The notes beneath the pieces are model-generated. The model was not told where the DNA came from. It did no database searches and saw nothing but the letters and a program-made list of their open reading frames with translations. A stretch of DNA of 64,000 nt, taken from the NCBI RefSeq assembly GCF_001191005.1, contig NZ_CP012201.1, positions 4,216,001 through 4,280,000 of the forward strand. Direction: 5' to 3'. The DNA comes from Massilia sp. NR 4-1. GTDB taxonomy: Bacteria > Pseudomonadota > Gammaproteobacteria > Burkholderiales > Burkholderiaceae_D. Of this stretch, positions 1 through 7,999 are shown piece by piece (position 1 is the first letter of the stretch; each line of letters begins with the position of its first letter). Both the position numbers and the translations under genes were made by a program.

Positions 1-30
1 GTCTCGTCTCCTGAGAGGGGTTTAGATTTT

Positions 31-786
31 TTATGCGTGCTGCGGGCCGCACACCGGACAGTCGGCGTTGCGGGTGATACGGATGCTGGTCCATTCCATG
101 TGCAAGCCGTCCAGCAGCAGCAGGCGGCCGGCCAGCGATTCGCCGATGCCCATCAGCAGCTTCAGCGCCTCGGCGGCCTGCATGGCGCCGACCACGCCCA
201 CCAGCGGCGCGAACACGCCCATGGTGGAACAGGCCACGTCCTCGAACGCCTGGTCTTGCGGGAACAGGCAGGAATAGCAGGGCAGCTCGCCGCCGCGCGG
301 GTCGAAGACGCTGATCTGGCCATCGAAGCGGATCACCGCGCCCGAGACCAGGGGCACGCGCTGCGCCACGCAGGCGCGGTTGACGGCATGGCGGGTCTGG
401 AAATTGTCGGTACAGTCGAGCACCACATCGGCCTGCGCCACCAGTTCGCGCAGGCGCGCCTCGTCGGCGCGCTCGCACAGCGCCGTAACGTCGATGGTGG
501 GGTTGATGGCGCCCAGGGTCTGGGCCGCCGACGCGGCCTTGGGCTGGCCCACGCGCTCGGTGGTGTGGGCGATCTGGCGCTGCAGATTGGTGAGGTCGAC
601 CGTATCGTGGTCGACCAGGGTCAGGCGGCCGACGCCGGCCGAGGCCAGGTACATGGCGGCCGGGGAACCCAGGCCGCCGGCGCCGATCACCAGTACCCTG
701 GCCGCCAGCAGCTTTTGCTGGCCCTCGATGCCGATTTCATCGAGCAGGATATGGCGCGAGTAGCGCAGCAGCTGGGTGTCATCCAT
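31..786 (-). CDS. moeB: HesA/MoeB/ThiF-family sulfur-carrier adenylyltransferase
   Basis: Cytoplasmic E1-like enzyme of 251 aa that adenylates the C-terminal glycine of a sulfur-carrier protein (MoaD, possibly ThiS) for molybdopterin or thiazole synthesis. The N-terminal Rossmann loop GAGGLGSPAAMYLASAG followed by a DLTNLQRQ segment is the nucleotide-binding signature. Two CxxC pairs (CYSC near residue 170 and CPVC at the C-terminus) are the expected zinc site, and the Cys in DVACSTMGV matches the conserved catalytic cysteine. The length is typical of MoeB. It is last in a tight leftward run, starting 3 nt after ctpA ends. MoeB and ThiF cannot be told apart by sequence alone, so the symbol is the likelier of the two. 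Confidence 0.9.
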   Translation of the reverse strand: MDDTQLLRYSRHILLDEIGIEGQQKLLAARVLVIGAGGLGSPAAMYLASAGVGRLTLVDHDTVDLTNLQRQIAHTTERVGQPKAASAAQTLGAINPTIDVTALCERADEARLRELVAQADVVLDCTDNFQTRHAVNRACVAQRVPLVSGAVIRFDGQISVFDPRGGELPCYSCLFPQDQAFEDVACSTMGVFAPLVGVVGAMQAAEALKLLMGIGESLAGRLLLLDGLHMEWTSIRITRNADCPVCGPQHA

Positions 787-789
787 TGC

Positions 790-2235
790 TTATTTCTTTG
801 CCGCTTTCTCTTCCGGTTTGGCGGCGGCAGCCACGGCAGCGTCCGCCTTGGCCAGCTTGACCGGCAGGCCTTTCAGGTGGTTCAAGGCCTGGGCCAGCGG
901 GAAGTCTTCCTTGCTGCCGAATTCGATCGGCTTGTGCTTCTTGGCCAGGGCCAGGATGCGCTGCTCTTCCTCCAGCTCATCGACGCGGCCGTTGCGGCTC
1001 TTCACTTCTTCCTCGCCATTGCCGTTGGCCAGATGCTTTTCCAGGTCGGCTTCGCGCAGGCGCAGGCTGTCCAGGCCTTCGCCATCGGCCGTATCGTCGA
1101 TCGCCATGTCCGGCACGATGCCCTTGGCCTGGATGGCGCGGCCGTTCGGCGTGTAGTAGCGCGCGGTGGTCAGCTTGACGGCGGTGTCGGCGGTCAGCTG
1201 GCGCAGGGTCTGCACCGAGCCCTTGCCGAAGGTCTGGCTGCCCATGATGGTGGCGCGCTTGTAGTCCTGCAGGGCGCCAGCCACGATCTCGGAGGCCGAC
1301 GCCGAGCCGGAATTGACCAGCACCACCAGCGGCACCGATTTCAGCGCGGCCGGCACTTTTTGCAGCGGGTCGCCAGGGTGGCGGCCGGCATAGAATTCAG
1401 GGCGGGCGTACAGGGTCTGCTTGGAGTCGAGCAGCTGGCCATTGGTGGACACCACCACCACGTCCTTGGGCAGGAAAGCGGCCGAGACGCCGATCGCGCC
1501 CGGCACCACGCCGCCCGGATCGTTGCGCAGGTCCAGCACCATGCCCTTGATGTTCGGGTTCTGGGCGTACAGGGCGGTGACTTTCTTCGCCATGTCTTCC
1601 ACCGTCGGCTCCTGGAACTGGGAGATGCGCAGCCAGGCGTAATCCGGCTCCACCATCTTCGCCTTCACGCTCTGCACGCGGATTTCCTCGCGCACCACGG
1701 GCACCACCACCGGCTTGTCCTCGCCCTTGCGCGACAGGGTCAGCACCAGCTTGGTGTGCGGCTCGCCGCGCATTTTCTTGATCGCCTCGTCCAGCGACAG
1801 GCCCTTCATGGGCGCGTTGTCGATGCGGGTGATCAGGTCGCCGGCCTTGATGCCGGCCTTGAAGGCGGGCGAATCCTCGATCGGCGAGACAACCTTGACG
1901 TAGCCGTCTTCCATGCCCACCTCGATGCCGATGCCGACAAACTTGCCCTGCACCGACTCGCGCATTTCCTTGAAAGCTTTCTTGTCCAGGTAGACCGAAT
2001 GCGGGTCGAGCGAGGACACCATGCCGGCGATCGCTTCCTGCACCAGCTTCTTGTCGTCCACGTCCTCCACGTAGTCGGACTTGATCAGGCCGAAGACGTC
2101 GGACAGCTGGCGCAGCTCTTCGAGCGGCAAGGGCGTGCCAGATTTCTGCGCAATCGCGGAAAACTGCATAGAAGCGGCCACGCCGGCCACCATACCGAGG
2201 CCGATCAGGCCCATGCTTTTGAACTTGTTGCCCAT
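790..2235 (-). CDS. ctpA: Carboxy-terminal processing protease (S41 family)
   Basis: Periplasmic S41 serine protease of 481 aa. Residues 1-30 form an uncleaved signal or anchor helix. A PDZ domain follows at about residues 95-180, with the GIGIEVGMEDGYVKVVSP core. The catalytic domain carries the GSASASE nucleophile motif (about 311-316) and the GKGSVQ catalytic lysine motif (Lys about 338). The C-terminus is Lys/Ala-rich. It lies 16 nt downstream of the EnvC-like gene, a pairing common in proteobacteria, where CtpA processes envelope proteins and controls peptidoglycan hydrolases. The ATG start at 2235 gives a good N-terminal hydrophobic segment. Confidence 0.93.
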   Translation of the reverse strand: MGNKFKSMGLIGLGMVAGVAASMQFSAIAQKSGTPLPLEELRQLSDVFGLIKSDYVEDVDDKKLVQEAIAGMVSSLDPHSVYLDKKAFKEMRESVQGKFVGIGIEVGMEDGYVKVVSPIEDSPAFKAGIKAGDLITRIDNAPMKGLSLDEAIKKMRGEPHTKLVLTLSRKGEDKPVVVPVVREEIRVQSVKAKMVEPDYAWLRISQFQEPTVEDMAKKVTALYAQNPNIKGMVLDLRNDPGGVVPGAIGVSAAFLPKDVVVVSTNGQLLDSKQTLYARPEFYAGRHPGDPLQKVPAALKSVPLVVLVNSGSASASEIVAGALQDYKRATIMGSQTFGKGSVQTLRQLTADTAVKLTTARYYTPNGRAIQAKGIVPDMAIDDTADGEGLDSLRLREADLEKHLANGNGEEEVKSRNGRVDELEEEQRILALAKKHKPIEFGSKEDFPLAQALNHLKGLPVKLAKADAAVAAAAKPEEKAAKK

Positions 2236-2251
2236 TATGCTTTCCGCGCCT

Positions 2252-3760
2252 TTAGAATTTCACCCACCCGGCGGGGTCGAATGCCCGGCCCTGATGCCTT
2301 AGCTCAAAGTATAAACCGGTTTCCTCGTTGCCACCGGTGTTTCCCACGGCGGCGATCGGATCGCCGGCCCTGACCACGTCGCCCGGACGTTTCAGCAGGC
2401 TCTCGTTAAAGCCATATACGCTCATATACTGGCCGCCGTGGTCGATCACGATCAGGTTGCCGAAGCCGCGCAGCCAGTTGGCGAAGACCACGCGGCCACC
2501 GGCCACGGCATGCACTTCCGCCCCTTCGCCGGAGCGGATGAAGACCCCCTTCCAGCTCGGACCATCGCCGCGCCGCGCACCGAAGCGCGCCGCCAGCTTG
2601 CCCGCCACCGGCGGCCGCATCTGGCCTTTGAGGGCGGCGAAAGCGCCGTCCGGCGCGGCCGGGGCCAGCGCGATCTCGGACGGACGGGCGGCCGGCTGCG
2701 GCGCCGGTTCCGGCGTGCGCGCCGCCACTTTCGGCTCGTCGGCGTCGATCGGGTCGGGTTTGAACGGTTTTTCGGCCGGTTTCGGCTCCACCGGCCGGGG
2801 CTCGGACGGCTTGGCGCCCGGCTTGCGGTTTTGCTGGGCCAGGCGCTCGCGCTCTTCCTTGGCGGCCTTGGCGCGGGCCAGGGCCAGCGCCTTCGCTTCG
2901 GCGTCCGACTTGGCCTTGGCGGCGCGCGCGGCGGCCAATTGCTCCTGGCGCTTCTTCTCGGCGGCGGCGGCGCGCGCCTGCTCTTCGATCAGTTTGTTCA
3001 GGCGTTCGATCAGGCCGGACATGCGCTGCTCGTCGCGTTCCAGATCACCCGCTTCCTTGCGCTGGGCCACCAGCTTTTTCGACAGCTGGGACAAGAGGCC
3101 GGCGCGGCGCGCCTTTTCCTGTTCCAGCACGCTTTTCTGCTGGCGCTCTTCCTGCGCGATTTCTTCCAGCTCATCCTTGGCGTTCTGCGCCTCGGCCTGA
3201 TTGCTTTCCACGGCCTTCAGGTTGGCGCGCAGCGATTCCAGCAGGCGCGCCTGGGCCTGCGATACATAGGCCATCAATTGCAGTTCGCGGTTGATGCGGT
3301 TCGGGTTGTCGCCCGACAGCAGCAGCTTGATGCGGTCTTCATTGCCCGCCACGTATTGCTCGCGCAGCAGCTTGGCCAGCTGCTGCTTCTGCTGCGCCGT
3401 CACGCTCTGCAGGCGCGCATGCTCGGCGCCCAGTTGCTGCAGGCGGGCATTGGTCTCGCCCTGCTCGGTGGCCAGCTCGCGCAGCGAGCGGTTGGCGTTG
3501 GAGATCGCCTCCTCCGATTCGGCCAGGGTGTCGGCCGCGTCGTCCTTGGCGCTCTCGGTCTTGCTGATGTCGCGCTTGAGCGCCGTCAGCTTCTGCTGCA
3601 GCGCGTTGCGTTCGGTTTCGGCGGCCTGCTTTTGCTTGCTGCGCTCCGTGGGACGGGGCGCGGCGCCGGCCGGCCCGGCCGCCAGTCCCGCCAACAAGGC
3701 GGCCAGCAGCAGGGACAGCCCGCGCCGCGCGCCGGCGCGGCGGGTGAAGAACTGCATCAT
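2252..3760 (-). CDS. envC: EnvC-like murein hydrolase activator with degenerate LytM domain
   Basis: Secreted protein of 502 aa. A signal peptide (about 1-33, ending GPAGAA) is followed by a long coiled coil (about 40-270), an Ala/Lys/Pro-rich linker and a C-terminal LytM (M23) fold (about 385-502). The LytM zinc ligands are missing: the HxxxD position reads WKGVF, and the HxH region reads YGFN and LYFELRH. This matches EnvC-type activators, which switch on amidases rather than cutting peptidoglycan themselves. It sits between gpmA (6 nt gap) and ctpA (16 nt gap). Two adjacent ATGs (3760 and 3757) are possible starts. The role is inferred from E. coli EnvC. Confidence 0.9.
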   Translation of the reverse strand: MMQFFTRRAGARRGLSLLLAALLAGLAAGPAGAAPRPTERSKQKQAAETERNALQQKLTALKRDISKTESAKDDAADTLAESEEAISNANRSLRELATEQGETNARLQQLGAEHARLQSVTAQQKQQLAKLLREQYVAGNEDRIKLLLSGDNPNRINRELQLMAYVSQAQARLLESLRANLKAVESNQAEAQNAKDELEEIAQEERQQKSVLEQEKARRAGLLSQLSKKLVAQRKEAGDLERDEQRMSGLIERLNKLIEEQARAAAAEKKRQEQLAAARAAKAKSDAEAKALALARAKAAKEERERLAQQNRKPGAKPSEPRPVEPKPAEKPFKPDPIDADEPKVAARTPEPAPQPAARPSEIALAPAAPDGAFAALKGQMRPPVAGKLAARFGARRGDGPSWKGVFIRSGEGAEVHAVAGGRVVFANWLRGFGNLIVIDHGGQYMSVYGFNESLLKRPGDVVRAGDPIAAVGNTGGNEETGLYFELRHQGRAFDPAGWVKF

Positions 3761-3766
3761 CGGGTC

Positions 3767-4513
3767 TTACTTCGCCTTGCCCTGGTTGGCCACGGCGGCT
3801 TGCGCGGCGGCGATGGCGGCGGGGTCGCCCAGGTAGTAGTGGCGGATCGGCTTCAGCTCGGCGTCCAGCTCATACACCAGGGGCTGGCCGTTGGGGATGT
3901 TCAGGCCGACGATTTCCTCGTCGCTGATCCCGTCCAGCATCTTGATCAGGGCGCGCAGGCTGTTGCCGTGGGCCGAGATGATGATCTGCTTGCCGGCGCG
4001 GATGGCCGGGGCGATCTCGTCGTCCCAGGCCGGCATCACGCGCGCCACGGTGTCCTTCAGGCATTCGGTCAGCGGGATGCTGTCCTGTGGCAGGCCGGCG
4101 TAGCGCGGATCGTTGAAGGAGGCGCGGTCGTCGCCCGCTTCCAGCGCCGGCGGCGGCGTGTCGTAGCTGCGGCGCCAGACCAGCACCTGCGCGTCGCCGT
4201 ACTTGGCGGCGGTCTCGCCCTTGTCCAGGCCCTGCAGGGCGCCGTAGTGGCGCTCGTTGAGGCGCCAGTCATGCTTGACCGGCAGGTACATCAGGTCCAT
4301 CTCGTCCAGGGTCAGCCACAGGGTGCGGATGGCGCGCTTGAGTACCGAGGTGTAGGCCAGGTCGAACTTGAAGCCGGCTTCCTTCAGCACCTGGCCGGCG
4401 ATCTTGGCTTCGCCCACGCCTTTTTCGGTCAGGTCCACATCGGTCCAGCCGGTAAAGCGGTTTTCCAGATTCCAGGTGGATTCGCCATGACGCATGAAAA
4501 CAATTTTGTACAT
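3767..4513 (-). CDS. gpmA: 2,3-bisphosphoglycerate-dependent phosphoglycerate mutase
   Basis: Glycolytic and gluconeogenic enzyme of 248 aa interconverting 3- and 2-phosphoglycerate in the cytoplasm. The N-terminus carries the phosphohistidine motif FMRHGESTWNLENRFTGW. The second catalytic histidine lies in ISAHGNSLRALIK. The conserved NERHYGALQG and WRRSYDTPPP segments are intact. The length is standard for dPGM. It is the first gene of the leftward gpmA-envC-ctpA-moeB run; the divergent rhodanese gene begins about 115 nt away, so both promoters must lie in 4514-4628. Confidence 0.97.
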   Translation of the reverse strand: MYKIVFMRHGESTWNLENRFTGWTDVDLTEKGVGEAKIAGQVLKEAGFKFDLAYTSVLKRAIRTLWLTLDEMDLMYLPVKHDWRLNERHYGALQGLDKGETAAKYGDAQVLVWRRSYDTPPPALEAGDDRASFNDPRYAGLPQDSIPLTECLKDTVARVMPAWDDEIAPAIRAGKQIIISAHGNSLRALIKMLDGISDEEIVGLNIPNGQPLVYELDAELKPIRHYYLGDPAAIAAAQAAVANQGKAK

Positions 4514-4592
4514 AGAGCAATCTTTAAAAGTAAGGGAAATGGGTGGAAAGTGCTAGGCGATGCGGCTTGAGCCCGGCTTCAAGCTTCTATTT

Positions 4593-4598
4593 TATAAT
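4593..4598 (+). promoter_or_regulatory. Probable -10 element for the rhodanese-grxC genes
   Basis: A perfect TATAAT lies 31 nt before the GTG start at 4629. The best -35 candidate, TTGAGC at 4567-4572, has a long 20-nt spacer, so only the -10 element is claimed. Its position argues against the longer upstream reading frame start. Confidence 0.45.
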
Positions 4599-4628
4599 GC
4601 GCGGATTCAGTTCAACCATTGGAAAACC

Positions 4629-5030
4629 GTGAAATTCATTCTTGACCATATTTTTCTGATCGCCATCGTCGTGTTGTCGGGCGGCGCCCTGCTCGCTCCG
4701 CTGCTCACCCAGCGCGGGAAAAAAGCCACGCCGCTGGAGGTGACGCAGTTGATAAACCGCGGTAAAGCCACCATTGTGGATGTACGCGACGCGGCAGCCT
4801 TTGCCGGCGGCCATCTGCCGGATGCCAAACATATTCCGGTGGCCGAGCTGGCCAAGCGCAGCGGCGAACTGGAAAAGTTCAAGAGCAAGACCATCGTCGT
4901 GGTATGCGAAAAAGGCGCGCGCGCCCCGGCCGCCGCCAGCATCCTGGGCAAAGCCGGTTTCGGCGATGTGGTCGCGCTCGAAGGCGGCCAGGCCGCCTGG
5001 CAGAGCCAAGGCCTGCCGCTGAAAAAATAA
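4629..5030 (+). CDS. Membrane-anchored rhodanese-like protein
   Basis: Protein of 133 aa from a GTG start (KFILDHIFLIAIVVLSGG), with one N-terminal transmembrane helix and a single rhodanese domain. The active-site loop VVVCEKGARAPAAA carries the expected persulfide-forming cysteine. The frame is open further upstream to 4560, but a TATAAT box at 4593 makes the downstream start more likely. In betaproteobacteria a rhodanese of this type commonly precedes grxC and secB, as here (28 nt to grxC). The substrate is unknown; sulfur transfer or redox housekeeping is the usual suggestion. Confidence 0.85.
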   Translation: MKFILDHIFLIAIVVLSGGALLAPLLTQRGKKATPLEVTQLINRGKATIVDVRDAAAFAGGHLPDAKHIPVAELAKRSGELEKFKSKTIVVVCEKGARAPAAASILGKAGFGDVVALEGGQAAWQSQGLPLKK

Positions 5031-5058
5031 GCACGCTCAAGACAACAAGGAATCCGCC

Positions 5059-5322
5059 ATGACCGCCAATGTCACGATGTACACCACCGCCGTTTGCCCC
5101 TACTGCGTGCGCGCCGAGCGCCTGCTGGAAGCCAAGGGCGTGACGCAGATCGACAAGATCCGCGTCGATCTCGACCCGGCCCAGCGCCAGCTGATGATGG
5201 AAAAGACCGGCCGCCGCACCGTGCCGCAAATCTATATCGGCGAAACCCATGTGGGCGGTTTCGACGACCTGCACGCGCTGGACCAGGCCGGCGGCCTGAC
5301 CCCCTTGTTAAATGGCCAATAA
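5059..5322 (+). CDS. grxC: Glutaredoxin 3
   Basis: Small cytoplasmic thiol-disulfide oxidoreductase of 87 aa using glutathione. The dithiol active site CPYC appears at residues 13-16 (TTAVCPYCVRAERLL), followed by the TVPQIYIGETHVGGFDDL glutathione-binding and cis-Pro segment. The length is typical of GrxC. It lies between the rhodanese gene and secB. The ATG at 5059 is preceded by AAGGAAT as ribosome-binding site. Confidence 0.95.
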   Translation: MTANVTMYTTAVCPYCVRAERLLEAKGVTQIDKIRVDLDPAQRQLMMEKTGRRTVPQIYIGETHVGGFDDLHALDQAGGLTPLLNGQ

Positions 5323-5375
5323 GCACCAGATAGCAACGTGGATCAAGCCAACGCCATGCCGCAGGGCGGAAAACG

Positions 5376-5403
5376 TTGGCAGCCATATTGGTTTTGATAC
5401 AAT
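5376..5403 (+). promoter_or_regulatory. Sigma-70-type promoter of secB
   Basis: TTGGCA at 5376-5381 and TACAAT at 5398-5403, with a 16-nt spacer, stand in the 171-nt gap between grxC and secB, about 90 nt before the secB ATG. Judged by eye only. Confidence 0.5.
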
Positions 5404-5493
5404 TGCCGTCGCGTTTGATTTGGGCTGCCAAGCCTGGCCAAGCACTTAACCATATCCGGGCGTCTAGCCCACTATCACATCGAAAGCGTTTCC

Positions 5494-5976
5494 ATGTCTG
5501 ACGAAAACCTGCAACCCGTATTCCAAATCCAACGCGTCTACCTGAAAGACATGTCGCTGGAACAGCCGAACTCCCCAGCCATCTTCCTGGAACAGGATGC
5601 GCCGACCATCGAAGTGGCACTGGACGTGGGCGCCGAGCCGCTGGCCGAAGGCATCTACGAATCGACCGTGACCATCACCGTGACCGCCAAGGTCAAGGAC
5701 AAGGTGGCCTTCCTGGTCGAAGGCAAGCAAGCCGGTATCTTCGAAGCGCGCAATATCCCAGCCGAACAGCTGGACCCGCTGCTCGGCATCGGTTGCCCGA
5801 ACATCGTGTACCCCTACCTGCGCGCCAACATCGCCGATACGATCACCCGCGCCGGCTTCCCGCCTGTGCACCTGGCTGAGATCAACTTCGAAGTGTTCTA
5901 CCAGCAGCGTCTGCAAGCGATCGCCGAACAGCAAGCCGCTACCGCGGCTGCCGACGGCAGCGCGACCGTACAGTAA
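5494..5976 (+). CDS. secB: Protein-export chaperone SecB
   Basis: Cytoplasmic tetrameric chaperone of 160 aa that keeps preproteins unfolded and delivers them to SecA. Family signatures seen are FQIQRVYLKDMSLEQPNSP near the N-terminus, the GIFEARNIPAEQLDPLLGI segment, and the CPNIVYPYLRANIADTITRA stretch, which are highly conserved in SecB. The length is standard. It has its own promoter candidate (5376-5403) and a terminator hairpin after its stop. The grxC-secB-gpsA order is a common betaproteobacterial arrangement. Confidence 0.98.
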   Translation: MSDENLQPVFQIQRVYLKDMSLEQPNSPAIFLEQDAPTIEVALDVGAEPLAEGIYESTVTITVTAKVKDKVAFLVEGKQAGIFEARNIPAEQLDPLLGIGCPNIVYPYLRANIADTITRAGFPPVHLAEINFEVFYQQRLQAIAEQQAATAAADGSATVQ

Positions 5977-6028
5977 TCCTGTCGCGTTCCATCCGGCACC
6001 GCCAGCCCGTCTGGCGGCGCCGTATTTC

Positions 6029-6057
6029 AAAGGCCCTCGTGGCCTTTGCTTATTTTT
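6029..6057 (+). terminator. Intrinsic terminator downstream of secB
   Basis: AAAGGCC and GGCCTTT form a 7-bp stem around the loop CTCGT (6029-6047), followed by a T-rich run to 6057. A second hairpin sits just upstream (5995-6005 with 6011-6021, 11 bp, one mismatch). The first hairpin overlaps a possible GTG start of the next gene at 6039, which argues that the SH3 protein starts further downstream. Confidence 0.65.
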
Positions 6058-6068
6058 GCGAGAACAAT

Positions 6069-6518
6069 TTGGTAACGACCGTTTCCCGTTTGATATTGGG
6101 GGCCGCCTGCCTGCTGGCCAGCGCCGCGAGCAGCGCGCTCGACTTCAAATCGGTGGGCGCAGCGCCCGCCGTGCTGTATGACGCGCCGTCGACCAAGGGC
6201 GGCAAACTGTTCGTGGTGCCGCGCGGCGCCCCGCTCGAAGTGGTGCTCACTTACGGCGACTGGGTCAAGGTGCGCGACGCCAGCGGCGACCTGGCCTGGA
6301 CCGAGGCGCGCGGCCTGAGCGCCAAGCGCACCCTGATGGTGCGCGTGCCGAACGCCAAGGTGCGCGCCGCCGCCGAGGAGGGCGCGGCCATCGTCTTCAG
6401 CGCCGACAAGGGCGTGCTGCTGGAGCTGGCGGAAGCGGGCGGCAACGGCTGGCTCAAGGTGCGCCACCGCGACGGCCTGATCGGTTATGTGAAAAGCGGC
6501 GAAGTCTGGGGCAATTGA
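6069..6518 (+). CDS. Secreted SH3-domain protein
   Basis: Protein of about 149 aa with a signal peptide (LILGAACLLASAASSA) and two bacterial SH3-like segments: ALDFKSVGAAPAVLYDAPS... and LMVRVPNAKVRAAAEEGAA..., the second ending VRHRDGLIGYVKSGEVWG. Such proteins are usually envelope-located and may bind the cell wall; no specific function is assigned. The frame is open from GTG 6039, but that codon lies inside the secB terminator hairpin, so TTG 6069, which immediately precedes the signal peptide, is preferred. The stop codon is 2 nt before the gpsA ATG, so the two are probably cotranscribed. Confidence 0.75.
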   Translation: MVTTVSRLILGAACLLASAASSALDFKSVGAAPAVLYDAPSTKGGKLFVVPRGAPLEVVLTYGDWVKVRDASGDLAWTEARGLSAKRTLMVRVPNAKVRAAAEEGAAIVFSADKGVLLELAEAGGNGWLKVRHRDGLIGYVKSGEVWGN

Positions 6519-6520
6519 GC

Positions 6521-7570
6521 ATGCAAGCAAGTCAAACTACGGCGCCACGGCGCAAGGTCGCGGTCCTGGGCGCGGGCGCCTGGGGCACGGCGGTGGCGAT
6601 CGCCGTCGCCGCCCGCCACGATGTGCTGCTGTGGGGCCGCAACGAGGCCGCCATGCAGGCCATGGCCGCCGCGCGCGAAAACGGCGCCTACCTGCCCGGC
6701 TTCCCGCTGCCGGACAGCCTGCAGGTGAGCGCCGATTTCGACGCCGCCGTGGCCTATGCCGGCAGCGACGGCCTGCTGATCGCGGCCTGCCCGGTGGCCG
6801 GCCTGCGCCCGCTGCTGCAGGTGCTCAAGGGACGCGCCATTCCCAACCTGGTCTGGCTGTGCAAGGGCTTCGAATACGAAACCGGCCTGCTGCCGCACCA
6901 GATTTTTGAAGAGATATTGGGCCAGTCGATCGCCGGCGGCGCCCTGTCCGGTCCCTCGTTCGCGCAGGAAGTGGCGCGCGGCCTGCCTTGCGCGCTGACC
7001 ATTGCCAGCGTTTCGCCCGCCCTGTGCGAGCTGGTGGTGGGCACGGTGCACGGCGGCTCCATGCGCGTGTATTCGAGCGACGACCTGGTGGGCGTTGAAG
7101 TGGGCGGCGCGGTCAAGAACGTGCTGGCCATCGCCACCGGCGCGGCCGACGGCCTGGGCCTGGGCCTGAATGCGCGCGCCGCGCTGATCACGCGCGGCCT
7201 AGCGGAAATCACCCGCCTCGGCACCACGCTGGGCGGCAAGCTGGAAACCTTCATGGGCTTGACCGGCATGGGCGACCTGATCCTGACCTGCACCGGCGAC
7301 CTGTCGCGCAACCGGCGCGTCGGCCTCGGCCTGGCCCAGGGCAAGGCGCTGGACGCCATCGTCAAGGAGCTGGGCCATGTGGCCGAAGGCGTGCCTTGCG
7401 CCAAGGCCGTGCGCGAACTGGCGGGCCGGCTCGGCGTCGAGATGCCGATCACGCAGGCCGTGGCCAGCGTGCTGTTCGACGGCCAGCAGCTGCAAGCCAC
7501 CGTCTCGCGCCTGCTGGCGCGCGATCCGCGCGGCGAAGGCTTGGGCGGCCTCAGTCCTTCAGCAAAATAG
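6521..7570 (+). CDS. gpsA: Glycerol-3-phosphate dehydrogenase [NAD(P)+]
   Basis: Cytoplasmic enzyme of 349 aa reducing dihydroxyacetone phosphate to sn-glycerol-3-phosphate for phospholipid synthesis. The NAD(P)-binding loop VLGAGAWGTAVAIAVA is at the N-terminus. The family motifs LSGPSFAQEVARGLP, GGAVKNVLAIATGAADG (with the catalytic Lys) and TGMGDLILTCTGDLSRNRR are all present. ATG 6521 is chosen; TTG 6515 in the same frame overlaps the preceding stop. The last 20 nt overlap the 3' end of the convergent cupin gene. Confidence 0.97.
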   Translation: MQASQTTAPRRKVAVLGAGAWGTAVAIAVAARHDVLLWGRNEAAMQAMAAARENGAYLPGFPLPDSLQVSADFDAAVAYAGSDGLLIAACPVAGLRPLLQVLKGRAIPNLVWLCKGFEYETGLLPHQIFEEILGQSIAGGALSGPSFAQEVARGLPCALTIASVSPALCELVVGTVHGGSMRVYSSDDLVGVEVGGAVKNVLAIATGAADGLGLGLNARAALITRGLAEITRLGTTLGGKLETFMGLTGMGDLILTCTGDLSRNRRVGLGLAQGKALDAIVKELGHVAEGVPCAKAVRELAGRLGVEMPITQAVASVLFDGQQLQATVSRLLARDPRGEGLGGLSPSAK

Positions 7571-7880
7571 TCAGCAGGGCCAGCGAGTCCTGCAGCGCCC
7601 GCACGGCGTGCGGCGCGCCGCCTTCGAGGAAGAGCATTTCGCCGCCGCGCAGCAGCACGCCGCGGCCGTAAGCGTCGACCTCGATCTCGCCCTGCAGGCA
7701 TTGCAGGGTGATTTCCCCCGCCACCTTATGCTCGGGCAGGCCTTTGCCGGCCGGCAGCACCATGCGTATCAATTCCATCTGCGCCGTCTTGCGCAGGGCG
7801 ATCGAGGAAAACTGCGACAAGTCTTCGCGCTCGCGCTGGATCACGATGACTTCTCCGGACGCTGCGTGCTGTAGTGCCAT
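7551..7880 (-). CDS. Small cupin-domain protein
   Basis: A single cupin barrel of 109 aa. The motifs are LIRMVLPAGKGLPEHKVAGEI and EVDAYGRGVLLRGGEMLFL, followed by GGAPHAVRALQDS. These supply one metal-type histidine per half (EHK and PHAV), so a metal site is possible but incomplete. No signal peptide. Members of this family are often annotated only as cupins and the ligand is unknown. The gene converges on gpsA and overlaps it by 20 nt. Confidence 0.8.
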   Translation of the reverse strand: MALQHAASGEVIVIQREREDLSQFSSIALRKTAQMELIRMVLPAGKGLPEHKVAGEITLQCLQGEIEVDAYGRGVLLRGGEMLFLEGGAPHAVRALQDSLALLTILLKD

Positions 7881-7948
7881 GGCGGGCCTCCCTGTGCTCG
7901 GTGAATGGCCTATGGTAGCAGGAGCGGGCGGGCCGCGGCGCGGCCGTA

Positions 7949-7976
7949 TTGCCGAGCTGTAGCCATGTTCTATAAT
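7949..7976 (+). promoter_or_regulatory. Sigma-70-type promoter of the histidine kinase
   Basis: TTGCCG (7949-7954), a 16-nt spacer and a perfect TATAAT (7971-7976), 24 nt before the kinase ATG, which also has a GGAGGG ribosome-binding site. Confidence 0.6.
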
Positions 7977-7999
7977 GAGGCAGCCAATGGAGGGAACTG

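Noticed and set aside
37..2373. Long open frame on the plus strand across moeB and ctpA
   Set aside because: It is antisense to two well-supported genes; its sequence is low-complexity (Ala/Gln/Gly/His-rich), typical of opposite-strand frames in GC-rich DNA.
6039..6068. GTG 6039 as start of the SH3 protein
   Set aside because: The codon lies in the loop of the secB terminator hairpin; the signal peptide begins just after 6069.
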